Positions 26,598 through 34,875 of a stretch of 64,000 nt of DNA are shown here, piece by piece. A program made the translations under genes and the position numbers. Each line of letters opens with the position of its first letter. The first letter of the stretch is position 1. Location: assembly GCA_009904015.1 (NCBI GenBank), contig WYEQ01000014.1, positions 1 to 64,000 on the forward strand, read 5' to 3'. Source of the stretch: Desulfurococcales archaeon. GTDB lineage: Archaea > Thermoproteota > Thermoprotei_A > Sulfolobales > Fervidicoccaceae. Below the pieces are notes generated by a model, which was not told where the DNA came from, searched no databases, and saw only the letters and a list, made by a program, of their open reading frames with translations.

Positions 26598-26963
26598 GTG
26601 AACAAGACGCCCCTAAACATCGGGACACCGGAGATACTAATTATATTGCTAATAGCCCTGATTTTGCTAGGCCCATCAAAGCTACCTCAGCTAGCAAGAT
26701 CGCTTGGAGAAGCAGTAAAAGAGTTCAGGAAAGCCAGCAGCGGGTTAACAGAGGAAGTTAGACAAGCAACACAGCCAATAAGAACAGAGCAACCACTAAT
26801 CCCAGCACAAGCCCAGAAAGAAAAAGAGATTGATTATGAAATCATAAAGAAACTGGCTCAGAAGTTAGAGATAACTACTGAGGGCAAAAGCGAGGAGGAA
26901 CTAGTAAAAGAAATAATAAGTAAGGCAAAAGAGAAAGGTCTGCTGGAAGAAAAACAACAGTAA
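26598..26963 (+). CDS. tatA: twin-arginine translocase subunit TatA
   Basis: The 121-residue protein has the TatA design: one short hydrophobic helix (GTPEILIILLIALILLG), the FG/GP hinge (LLGPSKLPQLARSLGEA) and an amphipathic helix (VKEFRKASSG), followed by a charged tail that is longer than usual. GTG start, with GAGGT immediately before it. TatA oligomers form the pore or membrane-weakening patch for export of folded proteins. tatC follows 47-57 nt later on the same strand. Confidence 0.92.
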   Translation: MNKTPLNIGTPEILIILLIALILLGPSKLPQLARSLGEAVKEFRKASSGLTEEVRQATQPIRTEQPLIPAQAQKEKEIDYEIIKKLAQKLEITTEGKSEEELVKEIISKAKEKGLLEEKQQ

Positions 26964-27019
26964 TTTTTTAGACTGCGAGCAATACTTCTAGCGGAGAGAT
27001 TAAAGCTTAAGTGAGCATA

Positions 27020-27868
27020 ATGAAGAAAGAAGGCAAAAAAACGTTCAGGAGACCCAGAAGCCCCGATGAGGAACTTCCACTTGAAGCACACCTAGAGGAG
27101 CTGGCGGAAAGACTAAAAAAATCACTGATCGTGTTCGCCATAGTATTCGTTATTATAACTTTCGTACCAATCAATCTGGAGTACTCATACGTACCCCTCG
27201 TGGCAGAGGCATCAAGAGCACTCGTATCATACGTTGTGCCTCAAACCGTTACTTGGATGGGAAAAACTTATAACGTGACTATTCTTTACACAGGAGCATT
27301 CGAGGGATTCAGCGTCCTCCTGTACACAAGCCTCCTGTTTACCTTGATTATAACTGCCCCCTACATAGGTTATCAGGTCTACGCTTTTATTGAGCCAGCT
27401 TTGTACCCCCATGAAAAAAAGTTCTTGAAAAGCGGCATTTACGCTGGCGTGGGCTTGTTCGTCTTTGGAGTGGCACTAGGATACTTCGTTTTAGCGCCGA
27501 TAACCCTTAGGATAATGCTTTTGCTTCAAGCAGTACCACTGCCTCCGGGGAGCGTCATTGTCGGCTTGACGATGAATAATCTTCTGAGCTTCATTATAAA
27601 ATTGTCATTGACTACTGGCATTGCTTTTCTTTTCCCATTGGTTATATACTACCTCATAGTGTTCGGCGTGGTTGATGCTAGCAAGTTTGAAGGGTTCAAC
27701 GCGAGGCTTGCTTTCGTTATTATAATGGCGGCCGCTGCAATTATAACGCCTGACCCAAGCGGTGTAACCATGCTTATACTAGCTGTCCCGTACTACATTT
27801 TGTTCATGCTTGGCGTCAAGCTAGCAAAAAGAACCGTTAGAAAGAAAAAGATGACTAGGCCTTCCTAA
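27020..27868 (+). CDS. tatC: twin-arginine translocase subunit TatC
   Basis: The 282-residue membrane protein has six hydrophobic helices and family signatures: ELPLEAHLEELAERLKKSL before helix 1, the FEGFSVLLYTSLLF segment, YQVYAFIEPALYPHEKKF and NARLAFVIIMAAAAIITP. It recognises twin-arginine signal peptides. ATG 27020 is chosen because GTGAG lies just before it; GTG 27011 would add three residues. The C-terminal end overlaps the convergent nfeD gene by 14 nt. Confidence 0.93.
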   Translation: MKKEGKKTFRRPRSPDEELPLEAHLEELAERLKKSLIVFAIVFVIITFVPINLEYSYVPLVAEASRALVSYVVPQTVTWMGKTYNVTILYTGAFEGFSVLLYTSLLFTLIITAPYIGYQVYAFIEPALYPHEKKFLKSGIYAGVGLFVFGVALGYFVLAPITLRIMLLLQAVPLPPGSVIVGLTMNNLLSFIIKLSLTTGIAFLFPLVIYYLIVFGVVDASKFEGFNARLAFVIIMAAAAIITPDPSGVTMLILAVPYYILFMLGVKLAKRTVRKKKMTRPS

Positions 27869-29183
27869 CCCTTAGTTTATGGCCCTCCTTAGCAACAACA
27901 ATTATCGCTTCATCCTTCTTTATCTCCTCATCAGAAACCGCCAACCAATACTCACCCTCCACTATTACAAAGCCCTCCTTGTTTGGCCCGATATCATCTA
28001 ATGCTCTTCCCTTCTTGCCGACAATGGTCCAAATTATAGGCTCCTTTCTCCTCACCTTTAACACCTTATAAACAGCCACGCCGGCGAGAAATCCCAAGAT
28101 CCCCCCACTAATGTATGCTGAATACAAGAACTTCGTGGCGTACTCTTTGCTTATGCTATAACCACCTCCGGCTGGCGATAGGGCTATTCCTAAGACCAAC
28201 ATGATGATGCCGGTGATGCCTAATACACCGAACCCTGGGGTCACCAGCTCAATTATCAATAACGTGCTACCAACTAAAATAAGTGCTAGGGAAGTATAGT
28301 TAATATTGAAACCGGACCCAAGCAACCCTAGAAACAGCAGAAGAAGCCCGATAGGCACAGAATGATAATTGCCCGATAAGAGGCTGAATAACGTGATTAT
28401 GAGCCCAAAAGTCATTAGCAAGCTCGAGATTATGGGGTCAGACAAAAACCCCGTGGCTCTAACCCTAAAGGATGGCTGATAATAGATAATCTCGAAGCGG
28501 CTTGTATCTATCACGAATGTCTTGTTCGTGTAGGGGAGCGTCACTGTTCTTCCATTAAGCTGTCTAAGCAAATCGTTTATGTCTTTCGCTACGATATCTA
28601 TTACCCCTAGCTCAAGAGCCTCGTGAGCACCTAGATTAAGGTTCTCCGTAACGAACCTTTTTATGACGCTTACATTTCTGTTCTTAACGCCGGCGTGCTC
28701 ATCCAGGACCTTGAGGATGGGGTTTATAATCTTTGTGTCATTGACTGGCTGGTAAGTCCCAGTCGCCGGGTTATACTCGATTGGTTGCATAGAGCCAATT
28801 ATTGTCCCTGGCTGCATAGCAGCTATGTGAGTGCAAACTAGGATAAGAGTGCCGGCGCTCTCAGCCCACTTGTCTATCACGAATCCTACTACAGGTACTC
28901 TTGAGTCATCAATCATGTAGACGATGTTTAAAGCTGAATCAAGCAACCCTCCAGGCGTGTTGAGGGTTAAAACCAGGATGGCATTCATGCTTTCGGCGTA
29001 CTGTATGCTCAGCTTCACGTACTCCTCAGTGTGAACCCCTATGACCCCCTCGATGCTTGCCACCACCACTTTTTGACCAATAGTTTCCGGAGACCCCTCC
29101 TGGGCATGAACCTGACTAGCAATTGGAAGAACTAAGCCTAGAATCAAAAGAAAAAGAAAGATTATCCTTAAGCCTTCATGCAT
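27855..29183 (-). CDS. nfeD: NfeD-like membrane serine protease (stomatin operon partner)
   Basis: The 442-residue protein starts with a signal peptide (MHEGLRIIFLFLLILGLVLP), followed by a ClpP-class protease domain (residues 35-230) with NTPGGLL and the catalytic serine in KWAESAGTLIL, then four hydrophobic helices and a C-terminal OB-fold (NfeD-C: GKKGRALDDIGPNKEGFVIVEGEYW). Archaeal homologues cleave the C-terminus of the paired stomatin. The stomatin gene lies 46 nt upstream on the same strand. Confidence 0.92.
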   Translation of the reverse strand: MHEGLRIIFLFLLILGLVLPIASQVHAQEGSPETIGQKVVVASIEGVIGVHTEEYVKLSIQYAESMNAILVLTLNTPGGLLDSALNIVYMIDDSRVPVVGFVIDKWAESAGTLILVCTHIAAMQPGTIIGSMQPIEYNPATGTYQPVNDTKIINPILKVLDEHAGVKNRNVSVIKRFVTENLNLGAHEALELGVIDIVAKDINDLLRQLNGRTVTLPYTNKTFVIDTSRFEIIYYQPSFRVRATGFLSDPIISSLLMTFGLIITLFSLLSGNYHSVPIGLLLLFLGLLGSGFNINYTSLALILVGSTLLIIELVTPGFGVLGITGIIMLVLGIALSPAGGGYSISKEYATKFLYSAYISGGILGFLAGVAVYKVLKVRRKEPIIWTIVGKKGRALDDIGPNKEGFVIVEGEYWLAVSDEEIKKDEAIIVVAKEGHKLRVRKA

Positions 29184-29229
29184 GGTTAGTCTACTCAGAT
29201 TATATTTAGGTTAAAACAAATAATTTTGT

Positions 29230-30063
29230 TTATCCTGATTTAAACGATGATTCCTCGCTTGATGTAGAGCTCTGAGGCTTTCCCTTAGCTATTCCAATGA
29301 GTGTTCCTAGTTGCTGAGCGCCAGACTCGCTTGTCACCACTATTAGGTTCTTCTCCCTTGCAACCTCTATTAGGGTTTGCAACTCTCTTAGCCTAATAGC
29401 TACTGGGTGCTGCTCATAGAAGCTAGCTGCCTCGGCCATAATGGATGCGGCCTGCCTCTCACCCTCCGCCTCTATTATTCTCGCTCTCCTGAATCTCTCT
29501 GCCTCAGCTTGCTTAGCCATAGCTCTCAGCATTGATTCGGGCAACTTAACTTCCTTTAATGTCACAGCCGTGACCTTTATTCCCCAGGGATCGGTGAGCT
29601 CGTCGAGTATTTGCTGGAGCTTTTTGTTTATTTCTTCTCTTTTGGTTAGAAGATCATCGAGCTCGACTTGCCCAACAACATCTCTAAGCGTGGTCATGGC
29701 GAGCATGAGGACAGCGTAAGAGTAGTTCTCGACAGCGACTATAGCTTTGACTGGGTCAAACACCTTGTAGTAAATTACGGCATCTACCTCAACGGTGACG
29801 TTGTCCTTGGTTATTATTTTCTGGACGGGGACATCCACTGCAACTATTCTGAGGTCCACCTTGATTAGCCTATCAACAAAGGGTATAATGATAAATAGGC
29901 CGGGCCCCTTTGCCCCGAGGAGCCTGCCAAGCCTGAATATAACTGCTCTCTCATACTCCCTCACTACTTTAAGCATCATTGATAATAGTATCACCAGTAC
30001 TATTAACAGGAATATCAAGCCTGGGAGCCAGGAGGGAAGGAATACCTGCTCTAACATAGCCAT
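29230..30063 (-). CDS. stomatin/slipin family membrane protein
   Basis: The 277-residue protein has one N-terminal hydrophobic helix (LPGLIFLLIVLVILLSMML) and an SPFH/band 7 domain (EYERAVIFRLGRLLGAKGPGL through SESG), with a coiled region of the type EAERFRRARIIEAEGERQAA. It scaffolds membrane domains and is the substrate of the neighbouring NfeD protease. ATG 30063 has GGTG 6 nt upstream. Promoter sequences precede it in the 73-nt gap shared with the divergent 30140 gene. Confidence 0.93.
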   Translation of the reverse strand: MAMLEQVFLPSWLPGLIFLLIVLVILLSMMLKVVREYERAVIFRLGRLLGAKGPGLFIIIPFVDRLIKVDLRIVAVDVPVQKIITKDNVTVEVDAVIYYKVFDPVKAIVAVENYSYAVLMLAMTTLRDVVGQVELDDLLTKREEINKKLQQILDELTDPWGIKVTAVTLKEVKLPESMLRAMAKQAEAERFRRARIIEAEGERQAASIMAEAASFYEQHPVAIRLRELQTLIEVAREKNLIVVTSESGAQQLGTLIGIAKGKPQSSTSSEESSFKSG

Positions 30064-30139
30064 CAATTACACCTACAGTTTATTAATTAGTTAAACGCAT
30101 ATATATAATTGAATTACAAGCTAAGAAGGAGCAACCTAC

Positions 30140-30415
30140 ATGTCAGAAAAACAAATGAAAGATGAGCTAATAAGCCTAATAGACCTTAACAAGGAGACAT
30201 GGATAAAAGCTGCGTTCTTTAGCGATGAAACAGTTGAGAAAATCATGGAGATCCTATATAGCCGCTGGGAAGCCAACAATGAGGAGGGAATCCCCCTTGA
30301 CTACGCGTATAAGGAGGAGCTGGAGATACTGCTGAACATAGCTAGAAAGTACGTAAAGCTAAGCCCCGATGAGGCAAGAAGCATTGTCATAAAAAGAATT
30401 TATAGCGAAGAGTAG
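30140..30415 (+). CDS. uncharacterised small helical protein
   Basis: The 91-residue product is acidic and wholly helical by pattern (KDELISLIDLNKETWIKAAF, DYAYKEELEILLNIARKYVKLS). No family is recognised. It has a plausible ribosome-binding site (AGGAGC) 9 nt before the ATG and codon use like its neighbours, so it is likely real. It is divergent from the stomatin gene and convergent with the winged-helix gene at 30440. Confidence 0.55.
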   Translation: MSEKQMKDELISLIDLNKETWIKAAFFSDETVEKIMEILYSRWEANNEEGIPLDYAYKEELEILLNIARKYVKLSPDEARSIVIKRIYSEE

Positions 30416-30439
30416 ATTAGTTCTGTTTATGCGAGTTCA

Positions 30440-31096
30440 TTACTGAATAGCTTTTACTCTCTCTAGGATTCCTTCCAGCGGCTTAGCTGATATAACGATT
30501 AATCTGTCCTGGAAGGCGGGGGAGATAACGTCTTTAAACATATCGACGAGGTCCGTTATGAATATGCCTTTAACGCTGGTATCGGCAAGAGATAAGTAGA
30601 GGTTCAGCAACGCTATTTTGGTTTCAACCTCTGTTCTATTAACCGCTATTTGCAAAAGGTACTTTTTCTCTCCCTTCGATAAGAAGCCGTCAACAAGTAT
30701 AGGCACCTCCAGCCTACCTATAACCGTGAAGTCCCACTCAACTGTCCAACCCTCATCCTTTAGCTTATTTAGTTGCTCAATAACGAAGCTCTCCTCATCT
30801 GTTCTCCTAGCTCCATAGAATACTCTGTTAATGTTCTCCAAACTAACGTATGCGAGCATGCCGTTTGGTCCCAGCCTGATAATCTTCTCCTTCCTGTACT
30901 CCAGCTCCTCAAGAGCTTTTGCTTTTATCAATACGTCGAGGTACTTGGCTAGCATTTTTGAGTTTAGGTTGGTTCTGTACATAAGGTGTGTTTTCTTGAT
31001 GCCCCTCTCTCCTGCCGCAACAACTGCCCGGACAATTTCATAGAATATTTCCACATCACTTCGGTACTTCCTAGATAAGTACTCTCCCTCACTCAT
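30440..31096 (-). CDS. winged-helix DNA-binding protein with unknown C-terminal domain
   Basis: The 218-residue protein has an N-terminal winged helix (residues 10-85: VAAGERGIKKTHLMYRTNLNSKMLAKYLDVLIKAKALEEL), similar in layout to the HTH_45 family and to the 41406 gene, followed by about 125 residues of mixed alpha/beta structure that might bind a ligand. A perfect 15-bp palindrome lies 14 nt before the start codon, within the predicted transcription start region, which suggests autoregulation. ATG 31096 is chosen because of the GAGGG upstream; ATG 31102 is an alternative. Confidence 0.7.
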   Translation of the reverse strand: MSEGEYLSRKYRSDVEIFYEIVRAVVAAGERGIKKTHLMYRTNLNSKMLAKYLDVLIKAKALEELEYRKEKIIRLGPNGMLAYVSLENINRVFYGARRTDEESFVIEQLNKLKDEGWTVEWDFTVIGRLEVPILVDGFLSKGEKKYLLQIAVNRTEVETKIALLNLYLSLADTSVKGIFITDLVDMFKDVISPAFQDRLIVISAKPLEGILERVKAIQ

Positions 31097-31109
31097 GGCC
31101 ATCCCTCTT

Positions 31110-31124
31110 TGTAAATTGTTTACA
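31110..31124. promoter_or_regulatory. perfect palindrome TGTAAATTGTTTACA, probable operator
   Basis: The 6-3-6 palindrome lies between the minus-strand TATA box (31132-31140) and the start of the winged-helix gene, roughly at the predicted transcription start. A dimeric regulator bound here would block initiation. TGTAAA/TTTACA half-sites also flank the TATA box of the ABC transporter at 56223-56248. Confidence 0.55.
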
Positions 31125-31131
31125 TATTAGA

Positions 31132-31140
31132 TTTATAAAA
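31132..31140 (-). promoter_or_regulatory. TATA box of the winged-helix gene
   Basis: TTTTATAAA on the minus strand lies about 36 nt before the start codon at 31096, with the palindrome between them. Confidence 0.55.
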
Positions 31141-31170
31141 CGCACTACTGAATAAATATGTGATTAGGCA

Positions 31171-31179
31171 TTTATAAAA
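31171..31179 (+). promoter_or_regulatory. TATA box of gdhA
   Basis: TTTATAAAA on the plus strand predicts a transcription start near 31203 and a leader of about 55 nt. It is a strong archaeal consensus match. Confidence 0.6.
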
Positions 31180-31259
31180 CTTCATTTTGATTAAACAAAC
31201 ACAGGATAAATAGAAAAACAAATAATTGTTGTCTAAAATAAACTTCAATAGTGAAAAAC

Positions 31260-32513
31260 ATGTCAAGTGAAATTATACAAGCTGAAACCTTCCTTAAGAG
31301 AGCAGTTGAAAAGCTGGGGCTAAGCCAGGAAGTGTACGAGTTGCTGAAAACCCCTGAAAGAGTAATACAAGTAAAGATTCCAGTAAGAACTAATGATGGA
31401 AAAGTAAGAACCTTTGTCGGTTGGAGAAGCCAGCATAACAGTGCACTTGGGCCTTACAAAGGAGGTATTCGTTACCACCCAGACGTAACAATGGATGAAG
31501 TAATCGCCTTATCAATGATAATGACCTGGAAAAACGCTCTCGCAGGGCTACCATACGGAGGAGGTAAAGGAGGAGTAAAGGTTAACCCAAAAGAGCTGAG
31601 TAAGCAAGAATTGGAACAGTTAACCAGACAGTATGTAAGAGGGATCGCCAGATACATAGGACCTGACATAGATATACCGGCCCCCGATGTATACACTGAC
31701 CCCCAGGTTATGGCATGGATACTGGATGAGTTTGTTAACTTAAAAATGGGGGACATCCAGTTCGGGGTAGTCACAGGCAAGCCAACGCTACTTGGAGGGC
31801 TAGACACAAGGGTAAAGGCGACGGGGCTAGGTGTGGCCTTGGTAACAAAGCTTGCAGCAGAAAAGGTTCTCGGGCAACTCGAGGGCTCAACGGTAATTGT
31901 GCATGGATTCGGAAACGTTGGTCAATACGCAGCGAGGATTCTCAGCTCGTGGGGAACAAAAATAGTCGGTGTAGCTGACTCCAAGTCAGCAGTGTACAAC
32001 AAAAATGGTATAGATGTAGAAAAGCTGGCTGAGATAAAGAAAAAGACGGACAACGTGGGTGATTACCCCGAGGGAACAAAGCTCTCGAACCCTGATGATG
32101 TTCTAAAAATGAACGCTGATATAATTATTCCAGCCTCAATCGCCGATGTAATAAACAAGCAAAACGCTAGCGAGATAAAAGCCAAAATAATTGTGGAGGG
32201 AGCTAACAGCCCAACAACAGTGGAGGCCGAGGACCTGTTAACCAGGAAAGGAGTAGTAATAATTCCCGACATACTCGCTAACAGCGGAGGAGTAATAACG
32301 AGCCACATAGAGTGGGTAAACAACAGGATGGGCATGTGGCTCAAGGAACAAGAAGCTGAGCAAAGACTAACCGAGAAAATGACCGAGAACTTCAAAGCTG
32401 TATGGAGCTACTGGGAGAACAAGCTTTCCAGACAGGGCTCTGTAAGGCTCGCCGCCTACATGATAGCCGTAGAAAGAGTAGTTAATGCAATGAAGCTCAG
32501 AGGACAGATATAA
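31260..32513 (+). CDS. gdhA: glutamate dehydrogenase
   Basis: The 417-residue hexameric enzyme interconverts glutamate and 2-oxoglutarate with NAD(P). Motifs include GWRSQHNSALGPYKGGIRYHP with the substrate-binding lysine, PYGGGKGGVKV with the catalytic lysine, the PAPDVYTD aspartate and the dinucleotide fold VHGFGNVGQYAA. The residue after the second strand of the fold is part of VADSKSAV, the aspartate favouring NAD. ATG 31260 has GTGAA just before it. A strong promoter and single-gene arrangement agree with the abundance of this enzyme in hyperthermophiles. Confidence 0.96.
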   Translation: MSSEIIQAETFLKRAVEKLGLSQEVYELLKTPERVIQVKIPVRTNDGKVRTFVGWRSQHNSALGPYKGGIRYHPDVTMDEVIALSMIMTWKNALAGLPYGGGKGGVKVNPKELSKQELEQLTRQYVRGIARYIGPDIDIPAPDVYTDPQVMAWILDEFVNLKMGDIQFGVVTGKPTLLGGLDTRVKATGLGVALVTKLAAEKVLGQLEGSTVIVHGFGNVGQYAARILSSWGTKIVGVADSKSAVYNKNGIDVEKLAEIKKKTDNVGDYPEGTKLSNPDDVLKMNADIIIPASIADVINKQNASEIKAKIIVEGANSPTTVEAEDLLTRKGVVIIPDILANSGGVITSHIEWVNNRMGMWLKEQEAEQRLTEKMTENFKAVWSYWENKLSRQGSVRLAAYMIAVERVVNAMKLRGQI

Positions 32514-32517
32514 CTCT

Positions 32518-33684
32518 TCATGGCTTAAGTATTTTGCTTAAAACTCTTTTTCTCACTTCGCTTAAGTCCTCCTCTTTATACAGTATCTTCCCATTCTCAA
32601 CAAGCTTTTCCAACAGTGGCCTAGGAGTCGATGCATCAGGGCATCTAGGCTGCTCATCAAAACGAGTCACGATAGCTGTTCCATCGATACACTCGTAGAC
32701 CATTCTAGCTCCAGGTAGCTTTCCTCTCTTTGTTCTAGGCACCCATCTCCCATTCTCGTAGACCTCTACAATATCCATGCTTATGTCAACGCTTTTCGGC
32801 ATAGCTATGGCTGTACCCACACCGAATCCATCCACAACGTCTCTAAGCTCTAGAATCTCCTTTTCATCTATTCCTCCACTCACAAATATCTTCACGTGTT
32901 TATAGCCATGGATATCTAGAGTCCATCTAACCTCCTCCACTATTTTCCTCATATTACCTCTCCTGGATGACGGGGTATCAAGCCTCACCCCGTACAGCCT
33001 ATCACCTAGAAGCTTGGCTGCCATGAGGGCTTCCTCTCTCTCATCAAAGAAAGTATCAGCCAGGATTATTCGAGGAACCTTGGGGTCAACATGCTTATCG
33101 AAGGCTAGCCAAGCTCTTTTCTGGTCGCCGAAAACGATCATTAGAGAATGAGGCATTGTTCCTGTCGGCTCAATTTTATTATACTTCTTCGATAAAACAC
33201 CGCTGATCCCGTCAACTCCTCCTATAAATGCCGCTCTATCAGCCACAGCCTGTAGCAATGGATGAATACTCCTCAAGCCGAAAAACAACACTGTTTTCTC
33301 ACCTGCGGCTCTCTTAATCCTAGCTGCTTTGGTAGCGATGCTGGAGTAATGCCTGAGGATACCGAGAATAGCCGTCTCGTAAGTCACAAAGGAGGAGTAA
33401 GGCCCCTCAATAATCATTATAGGCCATCTATCCTTAACCACGCTTCCCTCCCTAACGCCATACACGTTTACAGGTTTTCCCTCCAATAGATGAATTGCCT
33501 CTTGAACACCCGCAATAACAGCGAAGTCGTATTCCTCTGGCAGACCATACACGTGAAACTCCGCCCTAACCTGGACATCGGTTAGGCCTTCCTTTTCCAA
33601 AATCTCCTTTGTCCTAACAAAGTAGATGTCAGTTGCGAGTCCATTAAGTATTTCTTCCTCATCGGGGAAAAGAATCTTCTTCAA
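32518..33684 (-). CDS. pncB: nicotinate phosphoribosyltransferase
   Basis: The 388-residue enzyme attaches nicotinate to phosphoribosyl pyrophosphate in NAD salvage. Visible family elements are [23 protein letters not shown], the phosphate-binding GLRSIHP stretch with its catalytic histidine, [22 protein letters not shown] and the C-terminal [20 protein letters not shown]. Full length. It is convergent with gdhA (4 nt between stops). Together with Nnr it covers NAD recycling and repair in this window. Confidence 0.93.
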   Translation of the reverse strand: MKKILFPDEEEILNGLATDIYFVRTKEILEKEGLTDVQVRAEFHVYGLPEEYDFAVIAGVQEAIHLLEGKPVNVYGVREGSVVKDRWPIMIIEGPYSSFVTYETAILGILRHYSSIATKAARIKRAAGEKTVLFFGLRSIHPLLQAVADRAAFIGGVDGISGVLSKKYNKIEPTGTMPHSLMIVFGDQKRAWLAFDKHVDPKVPRIILADTFFDEREEALMAAKLLGDRLYGVRLDTPSSRRGNMRKIVEEVRWTLDIHGYKHVKIFVSGGIDEKEILELRDVVDGFGVGTAIAMPKSVDISMDIVEVYENGRWVPRTKRGKLPGARMVYECIDGTAIVTRFDEQPRCPDASTPRPLLEKLVENGKILYKEEDLSEVRKRVLSKILKP

Positions 33685-33754
33685 ACAATATTCAACCCCT
33701 AATCTTTATTCATAGGTTATTATATTCAAATTCAAAAAATAAAGCTATGAGTTC

Positions 33755-34005
33755 CATGCTGACAGCTCCCCCGCCATGAATGGCGAGGGTTCTGCACCCA
33801 CAGGCTACCTCTCATTCTCTTCGGGTGCCCCTCACGGGTGTGGCATCATGATTTCAGGCCCCGCCATCAGCTCCGGGAAAGCGCGGGCTCATGGCCAGCT
33901 AAGCCCGCTCGCACTCAACTCCGAAGAATAAATATTGGAGCCTAGAGTATACTAGTTTTTGATATATAAAAACGCATCTCCGCCCTTTCAGGGCGAAGCC
34001 TCCAA
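33755..34005. mobile_element. decayed TnpB-type IS relic (type 2 right end and left-end hairpin)
   Basis: The left edge GCTGACAGCTCCCCCGCCATGAATGGCGAGGG is the type 2 IS end hairpin also seen at 2061-2092. The right edge (CTCCGCCCTTTCAGGGCGAAGCCTCC, 33978-34003) is a second hairpin with the type 1 core. In between, on the minus strand, remains with stop codons encode PVGAEPSPFMAGEL-like C-terminal tails of TnpB proteins. This is an internally deleted, non-autonomous element filling the pncB to 34026 gap. Confidence 0.6.
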
Positions 34006-34025
34006 AAGAAAGGTGATGCTGTTCG

Positions 34026-34433
34026 TTGCAGTTCGTAGTTGAGAAAACACGGAGTAGGACAGGACTTCACAAGAGAACGAGAAGACTGTTTATAATATCA
34101 AGAAACGGCGCGATAAGGGAATACTGGCCTTCAAAAACAACGAGTGTGAAGGGGACCTATGTAAAGGGTGAGGCATACAAAGTTGATTTCCCCATGATAA
34201 GCGAAAACGAATGCGTCGTGTACCTAGACTTCGTGTTGAATATAAAAAAGAGAGTAAAAGGAAAAATACTCGTCTACGACCACAAGGGAGAACTTAAACT
34301 AACTCTAAACTACGATAAGCTTAAGCTGAGGAGAAGCCGCGGGGATAGATCTTATTTTTGGCCAGTTAAAATCCTTATTGAAAAACTGAATATACCTGTA
34401 AAGAGAATTAATTTGATGACAGGAGTTGATTAG
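34026..34433 (+). CDS. uncharacterised basic protein
   Basis: The 135-residue basic protein (many Arg/Lys; KTRSRTGLHKRTRRLFII) is not recognised. It may be RNA-binding given its charge. Start TTG 34026 lies just after the IS relic, and its upstream region, including promoter, may have come from the element. Flanked on both sides by IS end sequences, so the gene may sit inside a larger former element. Coding status is moderately supported by length and composition only. Confidence 0.4.
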   Translation: MQFVVEKTRSRTGLHKRTRRLFIISRNGAIREYWPSKTTSVKGTYVKGEAYKVDFPMISENECVVYLDFVLNIKKRVKGKILVYDHKGELKLTLNYDKLKLRRSRGDRSYFWPVKILIEKLNIPVKRINLMTGVD

Positions 34434-34540
34434 TTATCGTTAAGCGTGAGGATGACCGGTATTTAGCGGGCTGACTATAGAGGGATGAAGACTTCACGGA
34501 CCGGGGGACTCCGTTCTAGTTTCAAGATGTAGGTATTGAG

Positions 34541-34590
34541 CGGTTGACCTTTATTTCCCGCCCTGAAGAGGGTTATGCTTTCCATCGTAA
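34541..34590 (+). repeat. IS200/IS605 end relic (type 1 hairpin)
   Basis: GGTTGACCTTTATTTCCCGCCCTGAAGAGGGTTATGCTTTCC keeps the TGACC edge and CCGCCCTGAAG hairpin of the type 1 ends at 8976 and 49003, but with mutations. The rest of the gap 34434-34617 shows a possible but poor C/D-box pattern and nothing else. Confidence 0.5.
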
Positions 34591-34617
34591 AACTATTGTT
34601 CGGAGGGTATTACTTTT

Positions 34618-34875
34618 TTATAGTATAGATACTTTTTCCTCGCTAACAACAATTTCTCCATTGCACTCGCGTATAACCATGTGGAGATTCAGTGGGACTG
34701 GTCCTAACGGCATAACGATTTTTCCTAGGACCTCTAGATAAAGGTGGCTACTAGTCTCGTGGCTCTTTGTCTCTTTAAGGCTTCCCTTATCTACTTCGTA
34801 AACGCTTAGGCTTATCCTTGTTTTTTGATTCTCGTTTTTAATCCAAGCTAGACAGAGATTCCCCATTTGCTTCAC
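34618..34875 (-). CDS. uncharacterised small protein, cotranscribed with apgM
   Basis: An 85-residue protein of alternating hydrophobic and charged residues, probably a small beta-rich fold (RISLSVYEVDKGSLKE, HLYLEVLGKIVMPLGPVPLNLHMVIRE). I do not recognise it. Its ATG overlaps the stop of apgM by 4 nt, a strong sign that it is real and translationally coupled. It is the last gene of the pina-nnr-apgM unit. Confidence 0.6.
   Translation of the reverse strand: MKQMGNLCLAWIKNENQKTRISLSVYEVDKGSLKETKSHETSSHLYLEVLGKIVMPLGPVPLNLHMVIRECNGEIVVSEEKVSIL

Noticed and set aside
34445-34515. C/D-box guide RNA with GGATGA, CTGA, GGATGA spacing
   Set aside because: Both C-like boxes have G where T is required for the K-turn, and the final D box is missing. 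Spacing is suggestive only.
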